A stretch of 64,000 bases of DNA from Aedes albopictus (GCF_035046485.1 NC_085138.1:290204256-290268255), one strand, 5' to 3'. Numbered from the stretch's first letter, positions 32,664-44,740 are shown. A program made the numbers and translations. The notes: a model not told the origin generated them from the sequence alone.

Positions 32664-32850
32664 TATTTTCTTCCCGGATGAACACAACGTATTGTCGAAA
32701 GAGTTTCACGTTAAACTTTAGTTGAAAAGATCTATCTAACGCCGTTCAATTATCTAATAATTTTATCCGCTCGATGAAAATTCTCTCGTAGAACAGTAAT
32801 TTGACCATTTCTCTTCAAAACGAAATAACTCTTGAACTAGTCAACATCTT

Positions 32851-34369
32851 TCCAAGTAGCCGAACCAGCTGAATAACAGCTTCTTGAGCTAAAGTTAGCT
32901 TAAGAATGATTTGTTTTACTCTTATACAGCAAAAATGTTTGTTGGGTTATGAATGCGTTCAGCGAAAGCGATCACACAACAACTTTACTCAACACATCAG
33001 TCCACCATTTGTATTATCATAACAACAAACATTGTATTATGGAAATATAAAAGTCGGAATCTCGTTCCAACCTTTGTCCTACGTCAACATTGCGGTTATG
33101 CCTCAGACATTACCCACTCCTAGTTTTTGGACTCCCGACATATTCCCCATATCAAATACACCCATATTGCATGGTTCTAGAGCCTAAAACAATATTAAAC
33201 AGCCACCATCTTGAATTTGGAGCCGCCGTCTTTGATTTTAGAGCGCCAGACATCTTCTTCATACTAAAATATACCAACTATTGCATGGTTTTAGAGCCTA
33301 AAACTCTATGAAATAGCCGCCATCTTGAATTTGGAGCCGCAATCTTAAATATAAGGCAACCATCTTGAATTTTTGACCGGCATCGTGGAATTTCTGGTCT
33401 CCAGTGTTGATCTCCGCACAAAATTCATCAACCATGCTTGATGTTACGAAAATCGTCGCAGTTTGATGTGTCGCATGATGGGGTTTGGCTCAATTTTATA
33501 AACAATGGGCCAATGGGAAGTGCCTTAAAAGTGAGTAACATTTTATGAACACGCACACACGCACACATGCATTATTACGAAACAAAAATGGAGCACTACA
33601 AATGCACACTAAAATATGGCAAATTGTAGTGGAACATTACAAATGCGTAATAAAATAGGACATCACATATGGACATATAAAACACAAAACACAGATTGTT
33701 TTGCCCTGTTACCCTAGTGGATAACGATTTTCAATGACAGGATGACGAGGTTTCATTAATGTTGATGGTCCATGAGTCAATCCTGTATCGTATTCCGTCT
33801 GGCATTCATTCGCAACATTAGTTGCTTTCATAGCTTGAGTTTTTGCATAGGAATTTCTAACCCTAAGGGGGCATCCTTGATTCAGGTGAAGACCACATTA
33901 TCAAGAAGACTTGCAGCACTGCTGAAAATCGGGAGTCACTGCTAGCAGCCCACCACGGATGAAGGTGGCACTATTTATGATAGTGTGTGTAAATTTTCAT
34001 ATTCGAACCAATGTACTCTTACACTTTTACACAAAGGTACCACCTTAGCTAACCAGGCGGCGGTGCCGTCGGTGACGCTTGCGTTGGTATGAGAACAGAG
34101 TTGCATATGTCTTCTTGATAAAGTAGTCTTCGATTCAGGGTTCAATACGAGACGTTAACACTTTGATGTCCCTATTAGGGAACGATTCACTTAATTCATA
34201 GTTGATTTTTGCCCGAAATGGCCTGAAAGTAGGCCATCAAAATGAGATTGAAGAGATCTCATGGTGCTCTTTTGTTTCAGAGCACTATAAATGTACATTA
34301 AACTTAGGAACATGTTAACATTTTAAAATAGCACATTCAACACAAAAATAAAACTTGTAATAGCATACA
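32851..34369. repeat. No gene; GCCATCTTGAATTT repeats and unassigned DNA
   Basis: 33160-33400 holds two or more copies of 'agcctaaaac..gccrccatcttgaatttggagccgc', a dispersed tandem-like repeat. 33540-33570 is a CACACGCACACA run. The remainder is unassigned and non-coding. Confidence 0.4.
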
Positions 34370-34466
34370 CACAGACATCATCTCAATTCGTTGAACTGAG
34401 TTGATTGGTATGTGCGACTTGACCCTCCGAGCCTTCTATGGAAAATTTCTTTTTGAAATGAACATA
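34370..34466 (+). repeat. Other half of dispersed repeat A
   Basis: 'cacacagacatcatctcaattcgttgaactgagttgattgg' ... 'gaacata' matches the first part of the repeat seen whole at 56810-56960; its continuation is in inverted orientation at 27037-27134. Confidence 0.75.
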
Positions 34467-34468
34467 TA

Positions 34469-35378
34469 GGGTGAAAAATATAATTTGGACATGTATATAA
34501 TTTGGACATGCACTGCGATGTATGCCTTGTTCCGGAGAGCTAATAAAAGTAGATACTTCTCAATATCGATTATTGGATCAAATAGACCCTATTCTGATGA
34601 CTTACGTTGAAAATACGCTTAACAATTAAGATTTTACTTCAAAATTATCGAAAATGTAAATTATTTCACTAAAACCCCTCAAATGCACAGGTATGCAAGA
34701 CGACATACACTTCGCAGTCACATACAATATACGCCTCAAAATCGTTGAATTAATAATTGTAAGAAATTTAAAAGCCTTATTGCATTGAAACATGTTCAAT
34801 AAAGAAGCACTAGGCAGCCAATCTCTTAACATTCATCTAGAACGCTTAAAATAGGTGGTGTCCAAAATACATTGCATATTTTCTACTGTTAATATATTTT
34901 GGTCATCTGACGAACTACATGGGGATGCACTGCGATTGCATACTTGGAGGCGTATTCTGAGGGTCTGGAGATATTTCCTCAATATTAACAAAAACTGTAA
35001 AAATTATGAAAATAGATGCCTGTTAAGCGGAGAAATTTGATTATTTGCAAGAAAATAATTGTTAATTTATGCTACTTCCATGATTTAGCAGTATTCATGG
35101 CTAAACATTGAGATAATTGCCCTGTCCAAATTATATATACCTGAGGGTGTCCAAAACATATATTCGGTGTCCAAAATGCAATTCTTACAGGCGATCGGAA
35201 ATTGCGATTTTCTCAGCTTAAAATGCTTTCGTTAAGGTTTTTGTCACCAGGAACGCAAATCACAATCATATTATAAGCGTATTGGTAGCTTTGCAAAATA
35301 ATCAATTGCTTTCTAAGAAAGCTAGGGGACGATTTTTTCAACGTTGTCCTCAGCCTGTCCAAAATACATGAATTACCC
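34469..35378 (-). mobile_element. TA-flanked MITE, inverted pair copy 2
   Basis: GGGTGAAAAATATAATTTGG at the left and AATTACCC at the right, TA at 34467-34468 and 35379-35380. Reverse complement of 27137-28044 with very few differences, implying recent common origin or gene conversion. Confidence 0.9.
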
Positions 35379-35554
35379 TACTCAGGACCCGAAACGGAAC
35401 CAAAAAAGCTTTGATCTGAGAAAACGGTTCCGATGACCCACGCTAGGATATATACTTACAAGAGTTTAACAGTCTGGAATAACAAATGAACCCAAACGGC
35501 GTGCGTTACCTGGAATAAACAATAAAGTGTAGGGATTATTTTAGTGGAAATATA

Positions 35555-36475
35555 GGGTAGGTAATCAAAAGATGAACCAAATTGAGGCTTTCCGAAGTAG
35601 CGCAAATTTTGAGTGATTTTTCCTCCCACATGGAAATAATTTACTACGACAAAATCTTATGTACATGAAAGCCACGGGTATAAGCTTTCTGTTAAGTGGT
35701 AAAAAGTTTGTATTTGCACCGAATTTCATTGAAAAATTCGATTATTCGTCAACAATAATTTTAATCTTAATTTGAACCATCGTAATCATAATTTGAACTA
35801 CTGGCGGCAGCAGCTCGAGCATCTTCCACAACAGCCAATTTCGTGCTGAACAATAGAAAAACACATGGATCTGCTATTTCCCATAGCTAAGTTTCATTAG
35901 GCAGTGGAATTTCAACTTAGAATGTTCTAAACTCTTCAGGAACTTGGAAACTAAATTTGGAATTTTTCACCCTTCAAGAGTAAACAAAACAACCACTAGC
36001 GCAGTCTGCAGGCCAATACTAGAAGCTCGCCCCCGTTTACTAGTTCAAATTTAGATTACAAATGGTTCAACTTAAGATAACATTCTCCAAGTAAGAATTA
36101 CTTAAATTTGATAATTTTATGACAAATAATGCGGAATATTATTCGGTTGGTCGATTCTACGATAAATAAGGTTCCATTTGACGTGTTCACATATTGCGTG
36201 TGATACAATGCATGAGCTGTACGAGTGCACCGAAAATGTACTTTCTCTGGGGGGAAATGGGTTAAATCACATTCATTTTTCAATTGCCTGTTTTCCATGA
36301 CAAAAACGCTTTTTTCAATGCTTCTAAAGTCCATGTTATCAGGTTATATTACGGATAGCTGTTTAACATCTTTTTCGGGACAATATTTGCCTAAAAATTA
36401 CGTCGTTTTAATCAATTTCGAAATGGTTCAAATTAAGATTACAATTTGACTAGTTCAAAGTTTGATTTCTTACCC
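35555..36475. mobile_element. 921-bp TA-flanked TIR element (GGGTARGWAATCAAA)
   Basis: Left GGGTAGGTAATCAAA, right (read inward) GGGTAAGAAATCAAA, TA at 35553-35554 and 36476-36477. Internal 'taattgaac/ttgaacyatt' phrases repeat near both ends. No transposase. Confidence 0.75.
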
Positions 36476-36477
36476 TA

Positions 36478-38598
36478 AATGCAGTGACAAAAATATGATT
36501 CTACGACAATTCATTCAAATAGAAGCACTAACTTGAAAGTTACTCAAGCTTCTAAAGTACGACTCGCATGTTTTGAAAACTTTAGTGAACTGTTACAGAC
36601 ATTGATTCTCCAAACTAGTTTAAGAGCATAATTTGTTTTCCATCATGGCATAAAATTTCCACAGAGAAAAGGCACACTTCTCAACCTAATGCTCATCGAG
36701 TACGCTCACTGTTTTTCTTGAGAGCTTGCTCTGACAGTTGATTATTTTGGATTAGTATAGCGTCTAGTTAGTAGGCACAAAAATCTGCGTCCAAGGAAGT
36801 GAAGCAAATATCTATGACAAAAGATTCTGGTCTTCTACAGGAATAGAGCTACACCGCTATGACCCTTTCTTAGTATGACTGCTACAGTAGTCGAACGTAT
36901 ATTTAATTTATAAAAATACAAAATTCATTGCAATTCCAAGACAAATTTAAAATATTTCAAAACTTTTAAAATTAAAAAATTATTTTTGTTTTGATATGAA
37001 TAAACAACGGAGTGTGGTTCGCCAATGTAGAATTTCATTACTAACCTGCTAAGCACAAGCACAACCTTCAAAGTGGAAGAGAAATGAATCACCAAGTCAT
37101 TAGCATATTATTCATTCACACTTCTCTAACGAACACCAAAGCATCCGCGAATCACCAAGTTGATGGAATAAAAGAGCAGTGATTACTTCCAGAGCAATCT
37201 CAATCACTGTAATTATTGTGAAAACAGTGATTTCAGGCTCCATCAAGCTTTTCATTATATAGTTCACAGTATCAATTCAAAATAATCATTTGCAGTCATA
37301 AACAATGGGATTAAGCTACTTATCTAGATAACAGTGCTTCTCTAGGAACCTGACAGACGTTCCTGTATCCACACAATCCCGGATCTCCCGGGCAGGCAAA
37401 TCTCACCGCCGCGCCGAGCTTAAGCGTGATCTGATGAGCAAGCGTGTCACCGCTAATAGCACAACAACTGGCAGAACCGGTCCTCCACTCGGCGTTGATG
37501 AGTGATCCTACCGCATGGGATCGCTGCTAATCGTTGTCGTCAGGTCCGCGCACAGTCAGTCACCAGTCACACACAGATCTAAAATTGGACTTCACCTATG
37601 GTCCATTTACATATTTTATTACCGCTGGATGCTCTTTTCAAAGCTCACTCGCGATCGGTGTTCCGCCGACCGACGGCTGAGCAACAGGCTGTTTGCCCTG
37701 GGTGACAAGTTTACCGCCAAGTCACACAGCCTCTCTAACACCTCCGATATCGATTTTAATATGGTCGCTATTGGTGGCTTTTGCCGCCGTAGCAGCAGCA
37801 GCAGCTGTTAGACAGGAGATGTTTGTTATGATCGTTCTGTCACCTTTATCGGACGGACCGCTTGTGTAGCACGGCAGTGGTTGTCAATCTTCTAATATTG
37901 TAGCTACGAATGCAATAATTTTGGTGAACGAAGTGAAATTCTATCTATATTCAACCTCGGTTGAAAACCGCTGCCCTAACTGTTGACAAGATTTCACTGT
38001 TTCCATATTGAGAAACGTATCAAACGCGAATCAGGTTTCCCATAAAGCATGGGATAGAATTCTTTTCGGCCGTTTTTTGATTACGATGACGATGATTATC
38101 GCGAGCATTTGGGATGACTCGGCCTCTCAATACGAAGCCCAATAAAAATAACTGTTAATAATCGCAATAATATAGGTAATAAAAACCTTTAAAATTTTAC
38201 ACATCCTCTTTTTTTTCCTTAAATGGATCGCGAATGGTCATCCCGAGTGGGCATGGTTGGACGCAATAAAACCAACACCGCCGCCGAAACCGGACAAGGG
38301 CAATCTGAAAGAATGCACATTGACATTGGGTCGATGCAGTGAGCATTCTGTGTTTATCGGCAAACGTTGTTTGATGGGGTCGGGTTGCACAGTGGGAGAA
38401 TACGACGATTTGAACGAAAAGTCTTCCTGGGGTTAGTTTTCATATTTTCGATTCAATGAAAAACTAAGTTTCATTTTATGGTTGACATACACTTTTTACA
38501 AAATAAGTTGGTAATTTATCAGGAGCAGATTTAGCTGGCAGTCTATTAGCTGGTGAAAAATATGCGCTACTCAAGAACCATGCACACGAATGCTTCGT
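36478..38598. other. AT-rich DNA with a GC-richer unique island
   Basis: 36480-37300 is AT-rich and featureless. 37370-37860 is GC-richer with TCAGTC motifs (37552-37565) and a run of AGC triplets (37788-37806); it may be host regulatory or leader DNA, but no ORF is convincing. 38210-38430 is likewise unique-looking. Confidence 0.3.
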
Positions 38599-38993
38599 AA
38601 ATGTGTATGTACATTTATTTGCTCAATATCACCCTTAACCCTTTGAAGCCGGAATTTTTCCAAGCGTTATCATTTTTTTCTGCATTTTTTTGTAGTTTTG
38701 GTGGTCAATAGCATAAAAACGGTAGAATATTATGCAGAATATTTTTCTGGATATCCTGGGTCATCCAGACTATTCTTGAGTTTAGATCCTAAAATCTAAG
38801 AGAGTAACGGTAACATCCTTCATTATACAAAGCTATAATTTGTAATCTTTCATGTCCATTTAGTCTTCTGAAAGGTTAATAGACAATATCAGATCAGTTG
38901 GGATATCCTAGGTCATCCAAACTGTTCTTGAGTTCAGATCCTTAAGTCTACGGGTGTAACGGTAACTTCTTTTATTATACAAAGCTACGATAT

Positions 38994-39174
38994 TGTTGTA
39001 ACCCGTCTGCAAGTGTACCTCAAATGAGAGCCTGTGCAAGTAGAGAGTACACGATCTGAATAAATAAAGATAACGAGTCGTATCGTAACAACTGACTGAA
39101 CAACATGTCTTTTACTGTCGCTCCCGTCCTCCCTATAGTTGCCTTCGCCTTAGACCATTTTGATGGTTACTTCA
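38994..39174 (+). repeat. 5' LTR of miniature element
   Basis: TGTTGTAACC ... GGTTACTTCA, with AATAAA/AATAAAG in the middle as a possible poly(A) signal. Confidence 0.92.
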
Positions 39175-40363
39175 ACTGGCGAACGAGGATGAATATTTTA
39201 GAAAAATTGTGAAGTGGTTTTTAGTGTTGCGTGCATAACTGTGAAGTACAATAATTTTGTGAACCTAAATGTTTTTTTTTTTTTATACTTTTGGTTCATT
39301 TTTTGTGTTTCGGCGTTTTTGTTGTATTCATGGCGAATGGCATTTTTACTATTAAAACAGTTGCTTTTCTACGAATATTTCAAACTTGTGTACCAGGGTT
39401 TGTGAAGAGATTTCCATGTAACCATTGCAAGCATGCAATAGAAAGTTTTTTTTATGTGGCTATTCTTATGTTTTGTGTGTTTTATTTTTTGTTCATGGAT
39501 TTCTATTTTTTGTTGGTACATTTTGGAGGACACTGTGACAGTGGTGATTTGACGGCACGTACTAAGGACCAGTGAAAGATGGCTTACAGTAGTAGGCAGA
39601 AAAGTGATGCGCGAAAGCCCCTTTAGTGGCGGTCGTTTTGTATAGTTCCATCATTTGGCAAACATTTGTGTCGAGTTTTGCTTTTGCAAAATGCTGTATG
39701 GCTTTTTTCCGACACTTTTTCTTTAAGTTTGCCATACGAGATGCGTATTACATTTTGTCCCAAAGAAGCCTACCTTAGTGCATGATTTTGTGTCGATTTT
39801 AGTCCGCCAAGCATTTATTGGTCGTAATATTTTACCAGCACTGTATATTTTTTTCTTTGTGGCGCCTGGCTTTAAACGACAAAAGACCAATAATTACGGT
39901 CCAGCGGGCCAATACTATGCGCTTTTTTTTCCTCAAAAGGGGAGAATACCAGTACTGCTAGATGCATTATTCGAATACCATGGCCATCTGAATGAGAGCG
40001 AGAGTCACTCCGATGAGATTGGAGAGCGTGAGTCACCCCGTTGAGATTCAGCTTGGAGAGCATGAGTTACGCAGTTTGGCAGAAATCATCAATATGGACA
40101 TTTTAAGCCTACGACGATTTGCAAATGTATGCAGTTAAACTCGTCCAGTACAACGGACACACTAGATTCAGGTCATAATGTAAATGGTACATTGGATAAA
40201 TCTACGTTTTATTATTACAGATAGAGCTTACTTTTGTTATATTATATACATTGTGTCAAGCGTTTTAATGTACTAATATGTTTTAAATATGTTCCTATGC
40301 ATAATAGGGTTCTGAAAAACAAATAATAATTAGTTGTATTCGAAAACCAATGGGTGAAGGAGT

Positions 40364-40544
40364 TGTTGTAACCCGTCTGCAAGTGTACCTCAAATGAGAG
40401 CCTGTGCAAGTAGAGAGTACACGATCTGAATAAATAAAGATAACGAGTCGTATCGTAACAACTGACTGAACAACATGTCTTTTACTGTCGCTCCCGTCCT
40501 CCCTATAGTTGCCTTCGCCTTAGACCATTTTGATGGTTACTTCA
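40364..40544 (+). repeat. 3' LTR of miniature element
   Basis: Same 181-bp sequence as the 5' LTR; I see no mismatch, implying a young insertion. Confidence 0.92.
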
Positions 40545-40643
40545 GATATGTAATCCATCATGTACAGTAAGTCTTCTGAAAGGTTAATAGACAGTATTCT
40601 AGGTCATCCAAATTGTTGTTGAGTTTAGATCCTAAAGTCTACG

Positions 40644-40875
40644 CTGCCCATATTCGCATAGTCGATGTAAGCGCCACTGCACTTTTCAACATACTTTTGG
40701 AATTTTATCAATGAATAAATATAAAGTTCACGATTTTTTCCGCGTTGACATCTAAGGGTTAGATCTGGTGATCTTTTGAATAAAACTGGTCACAAATATG
40801 CACACGCGTTAGATATTAGCTTTTGTACGGTGGCATTGCCAATGGTGGTTACATCGACTATGCGAATATGGGCAG
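40644..40875. mobile_element. 232-bp MITE with perfect 27-bp TIRs
   Basis: CTGCCCATATTCGCATAGTC... at the left is perfectly mirrored at the right. It interrupts the 165-bp tandem repeat at 'tctacg|ggtgtaac'; ACG flanks both sides (one extra A on the right). Confidence 0.85.
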
Positions 40876-42339
40876 AACGGGTGTAACGGTAACTTCTTTC
40901 ATTATACAAAGCTACGATTTGTAATCTATCATGTGCAGTAAGTCTTCTGAAAGGTTAATAGACAGTATCAGATCAGTCGGGATATCCTAGGTCATCTAAA
41001 CTGTTCTTGAGTTTATATCCTAAAGTCTACGGGTGTAACCGTAACTTCTTTCATTAAATGCTACGATATGTAATCTATGTATCATGTCCAGTGAGTCTTC
41101 TGAAAGTTACAGTGATTGTTTTTATCATCTAAGCTTCATAGCACTAAGGAAGCCCATAATATCCCAAAAATATATATCAACGCTTATTGTTCCTTTAACT
41201 ACTTAGGTAAGTATAGTGGATTATGTAACACCACTTAACGTAGTGGTAAAAGCTATGGTATTCGGACTAATGTTGTTGATCTGGAATATCTCACAACTAT
41301 CTTGAAATGACTCATGATATGCCAGGGGGATTACAGATTACAGTTCAAAGTTCATTGTGAGAATAAATACTGTTACTATCAAGAGCAAAACTTGGGGATA
41401 GTTTGGACGACCCTTAATATTCCAAATGTTCATAATAATATATAGTAGACTTCAGGTTGGTCCAGTCACCGCGATTGATTACGAAACATTACTCAGTATG
41501 TCAGATATAGCTGATGTTACGAGAGTAGACCTGAAGGATAGTTTGGCAGACCTGGAACATTCCTATAGTGTTTCTAAATGACATTTGCGATTTGAAGAGT
41601 TTCACGGATCTCAACAGATTATGCTCTGCTATTATTTATGGAGAAAACACATAGTTTTTCTTGTAGATTTGAACGACTTATTTATACAACAGTTTGGTCG
41701 GTCCTGAATGTCCCAAAGGTTTATAATAAGCTAGTAGACTTCAGGTTGCTCCAGTAACTGCGGTTGATTATGCAACGTTACTTAGTATAATAGATTTGGC
41801 TACTGTTACGAGTGTAGACCTGAAGTTCTGAACTCCAAGGTAGTTTGGCTGACCTGGAATATCCCTGTAGTGTCTATAAATGACATTGTAGATATTAAGA
41901 GCTTCACGGATCCCAGTAGGTTATACAATGTCATTACTTGTGCCGAAAATACATAAAATTATTCTTGTTGATTTGAAGGAATTTACTATATGACAGATTG
42001 GAACACCTTGAACATCCCAGAATATAAATCACTTTTTTATATTCTTGACGAAGGCTTAATGGATACATATAAAATAGCCCATATCCAAGTTCAGCTTTTA
42101 GAACAACTGGTATGTCAATTATATCGTTTTTCTAAATTTCATGGTATTCAGGATGTTCTAGGTTACCAATGTTCTAGGTTACCAAAGTCCCAAATTCAAA
42201 TATTTCAATTTTTCCCTAATAGAGCACACAATTTGCAACAACTTTGCCAAAGACATTCTGTTTTATCGAATGGGTGAATTTATACAGCCATTTCTATGTT
42301 GGGGTCATATATGACCCCTCCGGCTCCAAAGGGTTAAGA

Positions 42340-43600
42340 TAAGACATAATCAACAGTAATTGACCATAATCGGTTCGTGGCTGCCGCTCTCCATCCTCGA
42401 CCACGCTTAGATAACGCTCCACCTGCTCCGCCCATCGTGCTCTCTGCACTCCACGTCCTCTTGTGCCATCCGGATCAGTCGCGAACACTAACTTTGCAGG
42501 GTTGTTGTCCGGCATTTTTGCATCAAGCTCTACCAGCCACATCTTTCTGGCTTTGGCCACCTTCTAGACGCTGAGTTCATCGTAGAGCGCAACGAGCTCG
42601 TGGTTCATCATTCTCCGCCACACACCATTCTCCTGCAAACCGCTTAAGATCGTCTACCTAGACAGACCCGCTCGTCTTCAGTTCCACCTGCCAGAATGTA
42701 CTTTGTTTTGGACGCATTCACCACCAGTTTGACCTTTGCTTCTTCGCGTTGCAGCCGGGTGTACAGTTCTGCCGCCGTTCCAAATGTTCTGGCGATAATG
42801 TCCATGACGTCCGCAAAGCACACAATTTGACCGAATTTTGTGAAAATCGTACCTCGACCTCTCGCATTATACCTTCCAGAGCGATGTTGAAGAGTGGACA
42901 TGAGAGTCCGTCACCTTGTCGCAGTCCCCGGCGAGATTCGAATGATCTGGATAGTTTATCCGAAGCCCAGAAACGTAGTTTTGTTCACCGTCCATCGTTG
43001 CTTTAACCAGTCCAATCAGCTTCCCAGAATAGCCGGTTTCATCCACGATTTTCCATAGCTCTGTGCGGTCGATACTGTCGTATGCCACTTTGAAGTAGAT
43101 GAACAGGTGATGCGTCGGGGCTTGGTATTCACGGCATTTCTAGAAGATTTTCCGTACTGTGAAGGTCTGCTCCGTTGTCGACCGTCCGTCGATGAAGCCG
43201 GCTCGATAACTTCCCACGAGTTCATTCGTTTCATGTAGCAGACTATGAAAGATGATCTGGAATAGCACTTTGTTGGCAGCATTCAAAATGGTGATCGCTC
43301 TGACGTTCTCACATTCCAAACGGTCGCCTTTCTAGTGAATCGGGAAGATTATGGCTTCCTTTCACTCCTCCGGTAGCTGTTCAGTTTCCCAGTTCTATCA
43401 ACCGGTACAGACAGTTGCAAACATTTTCTGGGCCCATCTTGATGAATTCAACTGTGATACCATCCTTACCAGCTTTTTTGTTGATTTTGAAATGGTGAAT
43501 GCCATCCTTAACTATCCTCTGCTTCATTAGGGTAGTCGTTCCCTCCGTTGTCGTGGACTCCCGTGCTTACGTCCTCCACGCCATTCAGGTGCTCGTCAAA
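42340..43600 (-). pseudogene. RTE copy 2: RT and C-terminal coding remnants
   Basis: Minus-strand pieces in changing frames: ECENVRAITILNAANKVL, GRSTTEQTFTVRKIF, HHLFIYFKVAYDSIDRTELW, the FADVMDIIARTF block where the catalytic FADD is changed to FADV, KVKLVVNASKTKYILAGG, and MPDNNPAKLVFATDP near 42500. Non-functional. Confidence 0.85.
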
Positions 43601-44740
43601 GTGCTGCTTTCATCTTTAGATCATTTCACGTCGTCCGTCAAGAGGCCTCCATCCTTATTCCTGCACATTTCGGCTCGCGGCACGAAGCCGTTGCGAGATG
43701 CTTTGAGCTTCTGATAGAACTTTCGTATTTCTTGGGAACGGCACAGCAGTTCCATTTCTTTGCACTCCGCTTCTTCCAGGCAGCGCTTTTTCCCTGAAAG
43801 GGGTGAGTCTGCTGTTTCCGCTTCTGTTTGTAACGTTCTTCTTTCTGCCGGGTTCCTTGCTGCAGCATTACCGCCCGTGCTGCGTTCTTCTTCTTCAAAA
43901 TCATTCTGCACTCCTCGTCGACTCCTTTCCATGTACCCGATGGTGCTCTCGGCAGCATCGTTGATGGCTGCTTTTACTGTTCTCCAGCAGTCCTCTAGAG
44001 GGGGCCCATCAAGCTCGTCATCTTCTGGCAACGCGGCGTCGAGATTCTGTGCGTTTGCTGAGGCGACATCCGGTTGCTTCAGCCGTTCAAGGTTGTACCG
44101 TGTCGATTGCCGGCACCGTGCATTACATTATTGATGACGGAATGTTTTGGGCGCAGTTTAACCATCACCAGATAGAGGTCGGAAACGACGGTAGCGCCGT
44201 AGCGCCATGATCGGTCCTGACGTCGATAATGTCAGAGAAGTACCGTCCAGCAATCAGATTGTGGTCGGTTGATCGGTTACCTGACGGTGAACCTTACGTT
44301 CTGGCTTGGACAGCAGCGGTCGTACTCGCGTTAAATGCGTCTTTGTCATCATCAGCGCTTCCGGGATAAGGATTGTGCATGTTTATTATGCTGATGTTGA
44401 AGAATCCGTCCTTGATCCTCAACCTGCACATTCTTTCGTCGATCGGCCACCAAACGATCACGCACCTCTGCATGTCGTCAATTATGATAAAAGCTGTTCC
44501 CAGCTCACGTGTGTTGCCGCAGCACTGATAGATGGTTTGATTACCTTTAAACGTTCGCTCATTGCATCCAGTCCAACACACCTCCTGAAGCGCTACGTTG
44601 CCGAACTCGTGGTCCTTCAGTAGATCGGCGAGTACACGGGTACTCCCAATGAAATTGGGAGATCGGCAGTGCCTCGTACCGAGTTTCCAAACGCAAGTCC
44701 TTTTTGTTCGCTGGGGTCGTTGCCGACCCAACCCCAGAGG
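43601..44740 (-). pseudogene. RTE copy 2: endonuclease and linker remnants
   Basis: 44731-44294 encodes LADLLKDHEFGNVALQEVCW (AP-endonuclease start, catalytic E), RCVIVWWPIDERMCRLRIK and SIINMHNPYPGS. 44030-43621 encodes the linker PPLEDCWRTVKAAINDAAES and CRNKDGGLLTDD. The SDH block lies in the broken stretch 44290-44130. Confidence 0.85.

Larger units (their letters stand above)
29190..32850 (+). repeat. Array of short promoter-plus-histone-type-stem-loop units
   Basis: Four promoter blocks and five 3' stem-loops repeat on the plus strand. Two of the promoter-to-stem-loop spans are close to 220 nt, and stem-loops are spaced about 640 bp apart after removing insertions. Between promoter and stem-loop no histone-like or other long ORF remains (unit 1 has a 12-codon ATG frame at 29424). 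Each promoter is preceded by 'gggcgggwcatgcaaacg' and 'gccgaatgggaggagcttc' (not the first). Downstream of each stem-loop follows GAAAATNATTCCTCAAGAGT-like sequence, then 'gaatttagcaacgc'. Three MITEs are nested (30667, 31340, 32259). Best read as decayed histone-type genes or short non-coding RNA genes with histone-type 3' ends. Confidence 0.7.
38994..40544 (+). mobile_element. Complete miniature LTR retrotransposon (TRIM-like)
   Basis: Two LTRs of 181 bp that look identical, 5-bp TSD GATAT (38989-38993, 40545-40549), a primer binding site TGGCGAACGAGGATG at 39177 and a purine tract GGGTGAAGGAG just before the 3' LTR. The primer site matches the 3' end of tRNA-Ser(GCT) as I recall it, with one extra A. 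The 1.19-kb interior encodes no protease, RT or integrase; two short hydrophobic frames (39214-39405, 39291-39575) are not recognised. Mobilisation would need enzymes from a partner. The tandem-repeat sibling reads 'gctacgatttgtaatc', confirming the insertion point. Confidence 0.92.
38639..42333. mobile_element. TTAA-flanked TIR element with internal tandem repeats
   Basis: TIRs CCCTTTGAAGCCGGA (left) and, read inward from the right, CCCTTTGGAGCCGGA, each flanked by TTAA (38635-38638, 42334-42337), the piggyBac-type TSD. Its removal rejoins the RTE 3' end. The interior has a tandem repeat of about 165 bp ('gtaacggtaacttctttcattatacaaagctacgat', 'gtcttctgaaaggttaatagaca', 'atatcctaggtcatcc') at 38770-41110 and a 289-bp repeat ('gtagacttcaggttg' at 41445 and 41734). 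It hosts an LTR element and a MITE. No transposase. Confidence 0.85.

Noticed and set aside
27137..35378. A single 8.2-kb transposon with 910-bp terminal inverted repeats
   Set aside because: Each copy has its own short TIRs and its own TA flanks, and the flanks show exchange, so they are two MITE copies plus an inversion.
37515..37811. 98-codon ORF ending in a serine run
   Set aside because: The serine run comes from an AGC triplet repeat; no other coding evidence.
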